DNA of 64,000 nt, taken from positions 60,959 to 124,958 of the forward strand of contig NZ_FZOS01000011.1 in assembly GCF_900188165.1 (NCBI RefSeq), written 5' to 3'. This DNA comes from Edaphosphingomonas laterariae (GTDB lineage: Bacteria > Pseudomonadota > Alphaproteobacteria > Sphingomonadales > Sphingomonadaceae). A program made the translations under genes and the position numbers. Below the pieces are notes generated by a model. The model was not told the DNA's origin, did not search any database, and saw only the letters and a list, made by a program, of their open reading frames with translations. Shown one piece after another: positions 63,032-64,000 of this stretch. Positions within the stretch are counted from its first letter, which is position 1. Each line of letters starts with the position of its first letter.

Positions 63032-63323
63032 ATACAGGCGAATTTCACAGCGCTTGGTGCGCGCGGCCGCAAGACCTCGCCGCATCCTGCCATGATCTCG
63101 GCTCATCGGAAATGCCGGGCCAGCCAATTGCGGCACCGGACCAGTTCGGTATCTCTCTGAATATACATCAATAATGTTCTGATTTTCTCCCCCTGTCCCC
63201 GTCGACTGCGGTTGGCTTGCGCGCGTCATATCGTTCCGCGGGCGGCATGATGGTTGACGGTTTGTTAACCCGATTTTCCCAGAACACGTGGCGGGGGCAC
63301 CACGCGATCCGAAGTTTTTGCTT

Positions 63324-64000
63324 ATGAGGTTCCTTTTTCCGGTCCATTCCGGCGCTCGGCCGGCGCTGATCGCGCTGGCGTTCTGCGGCCTGCTCGCGGC
63401 ATGTGGCGGCGGCAGCGGCGATTCGCCTGCCGATGCGGGCGGCACGCCGCCGGTCGCGAACGATCCGGCTCCAACCCCTGATCCCATATCCCCGGTTGAC
63501 CCCGATCCGGCACCTGATCCGGCGCCGACAGGCGCGCCATTGGGCGTCAATCTGGCGCAGGCGAACTATTATCTGGGCGATCGCGCGCTGATGAATTTGG
63601 CGCAGGGCGGTGGCTGGGCGAGCCAGCGGCCGGGTATTTCCGGCTGGCAGCCCTTTGCCGCCGGGCAGCTCGACGGGCTGGGCAATGTGACGTCGCTGTT
63701 GACCAGCGAAACGGCGAACATTCCGCTGGTGCCGCCCGAGGGGGTTTTCGGGACGAGCCCGACGCGGGTGCGCTGCACCTGGGCGGGCACGGGCACGTTG
63801 ACGGCGGGTGGCGCGCTGAGCGGGCTGACGCGCGCGGCGAACAGCCTGGAGTTTGACTGGACGCCGGCGGGCGGGCCCAAGACGCTGGCCGTGTGGATCA
63901 CGATATCGCGGACCGATGTGGCCGATCCAGTGCGGCAGCTCGATTGCCGCGAGAAGACGGCGTCGGCGACGGCGCGCTTCTCGCCCGCTTTCCTGGCGTC
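63324..64000 (+). CDS. Lipoprotein with proline-rich linker, 3' end missing
   Basis: The frame runs from ATG 63324 to the window end without a stop (225 residues visible). A signal peptide with lipobox LLAACGGG (lipidated Cys about residue 27) is followed by a Pro/Asp linker (PAPTPDPISPVDPDPAPDPAP). A folded region then begins GVNLAQANYYLGDRALMNLAQGGGWASQRPGISGWQPF. This looks like an outer-membrane-anchored secreted protein. I do not recognise the folded domain. Function is unknown. Confidence 0.75.
   Translation, partial: MRFLFPVHSGARPALIALAFCGLLAACGGGSGDSPADAGGTPPVANDPAPTPDPISPVDPDPAPDPAPTGAPLGVNLAQANYYLGDRALMNLAQGGGWASQRPGISGWQPFAAGQLDGLGNVTSLLTSETANIPLVPPEGVFGTSPTRVRCTWAGTGTLTAGGALSGLTRAANSLEFDWTPAGGPKTLAVWITISRTDVADPVRQLDCREKTASATARFSPAFLA

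Noticed and set aside
1..64000. CRISPR array, IS elements, prophage or tRNA genes
   Set aside because: No regularly spaced repeats, transposase, integrase or phage structural motif was seen, and no tRNA-like cloverleaf was recognised by eye. A tRNA scan would be needed to exclude one fully.

Overview
The window reads as an ordinary chromosomal segment of a GC-rich alphaproteobacterium, most likely an order Sphingomonadales organism (Sphingomonas / Rhizorhabdus type). Supporting signs are the split b and b' ATP synthase subunits, the aerobic CobS/CobT cobaltochelatase pair, two MucR-family regulators, a TonB receptor, many sulfatase / Rieske / amidohydrolase catabolic genes and TAG-flanked palindromic repeats. 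No rRNA, tRNA, CRISPR array, transposase or prophage was recognised.

Layout. 1-25 kb is mostly housekeeping: the end of a YdbL-like gene, the F0 operon atpI-atpB-atpE-atpF'-atpF with its own promoter and terminator, an MDR reductase, recO, uvrC, thiL, nusB-hisD-hisG, a lone low-GC DUF3800 gene, an epoxide-hydrolase-like gene with bolA, a DnaJ-type protein, cobS-osmC-cobT, divergent GGDEF and CHASE2-GGDEF-EAL signalling genes, a possible 28-residue small protein, bluB, mucR and a CYTH-CHAD protein.

25-39 kb is an accessory block centred on two related secreted sulfatases (25653 and 33650), a formylglycine-generating enzyme that would activate their cysteines, a TetR regulator with a clear operator, and an unusual protein made of two TetR units. 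It also holds a second mucR, an LLM-class oxidoreductase, a frameshifted alpha/beta hydrolase, and a Coq4-family gene overlapping a D-aminoacylase-like amidohydrolase. 39-53 kb has three different L,D-transpeptidases, a lipoprotein, an SDR, an imidazolonepropionase-like amidohydrolase divergent from a TonB receptor plus PepSY protein (probable iron-siderophore uptake), a Tat-exported amidase and an AraC regulator.

53-58 kb is a minus-strand catabolic run: EthD-domain protein, Rieske oxygenase, a 33-residue small ORF, SDR and amidohydrolase_2. 58-62.5 kb holds cation transporters: a His-rich CDF exporter and two head-to-head CPA2 antiporters. The last 1.5 kb has a small membrane protein, two CRP-like palindromes, a probable roughly 75-nt small RNA with an anti-Shine-Dalgarno stretch, and the start of a lipoprotein gene cut by the window edge.

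The most interesting non-coding signals are the CRP-box small RNA near 62.9 kb, the Trp-rich small ORF locus near 21.6 kb, and a four-copy, roughly 105-bp structured repeat whose terminal TAG serves as the stop codon of the neighbouring gene in three of four copies.
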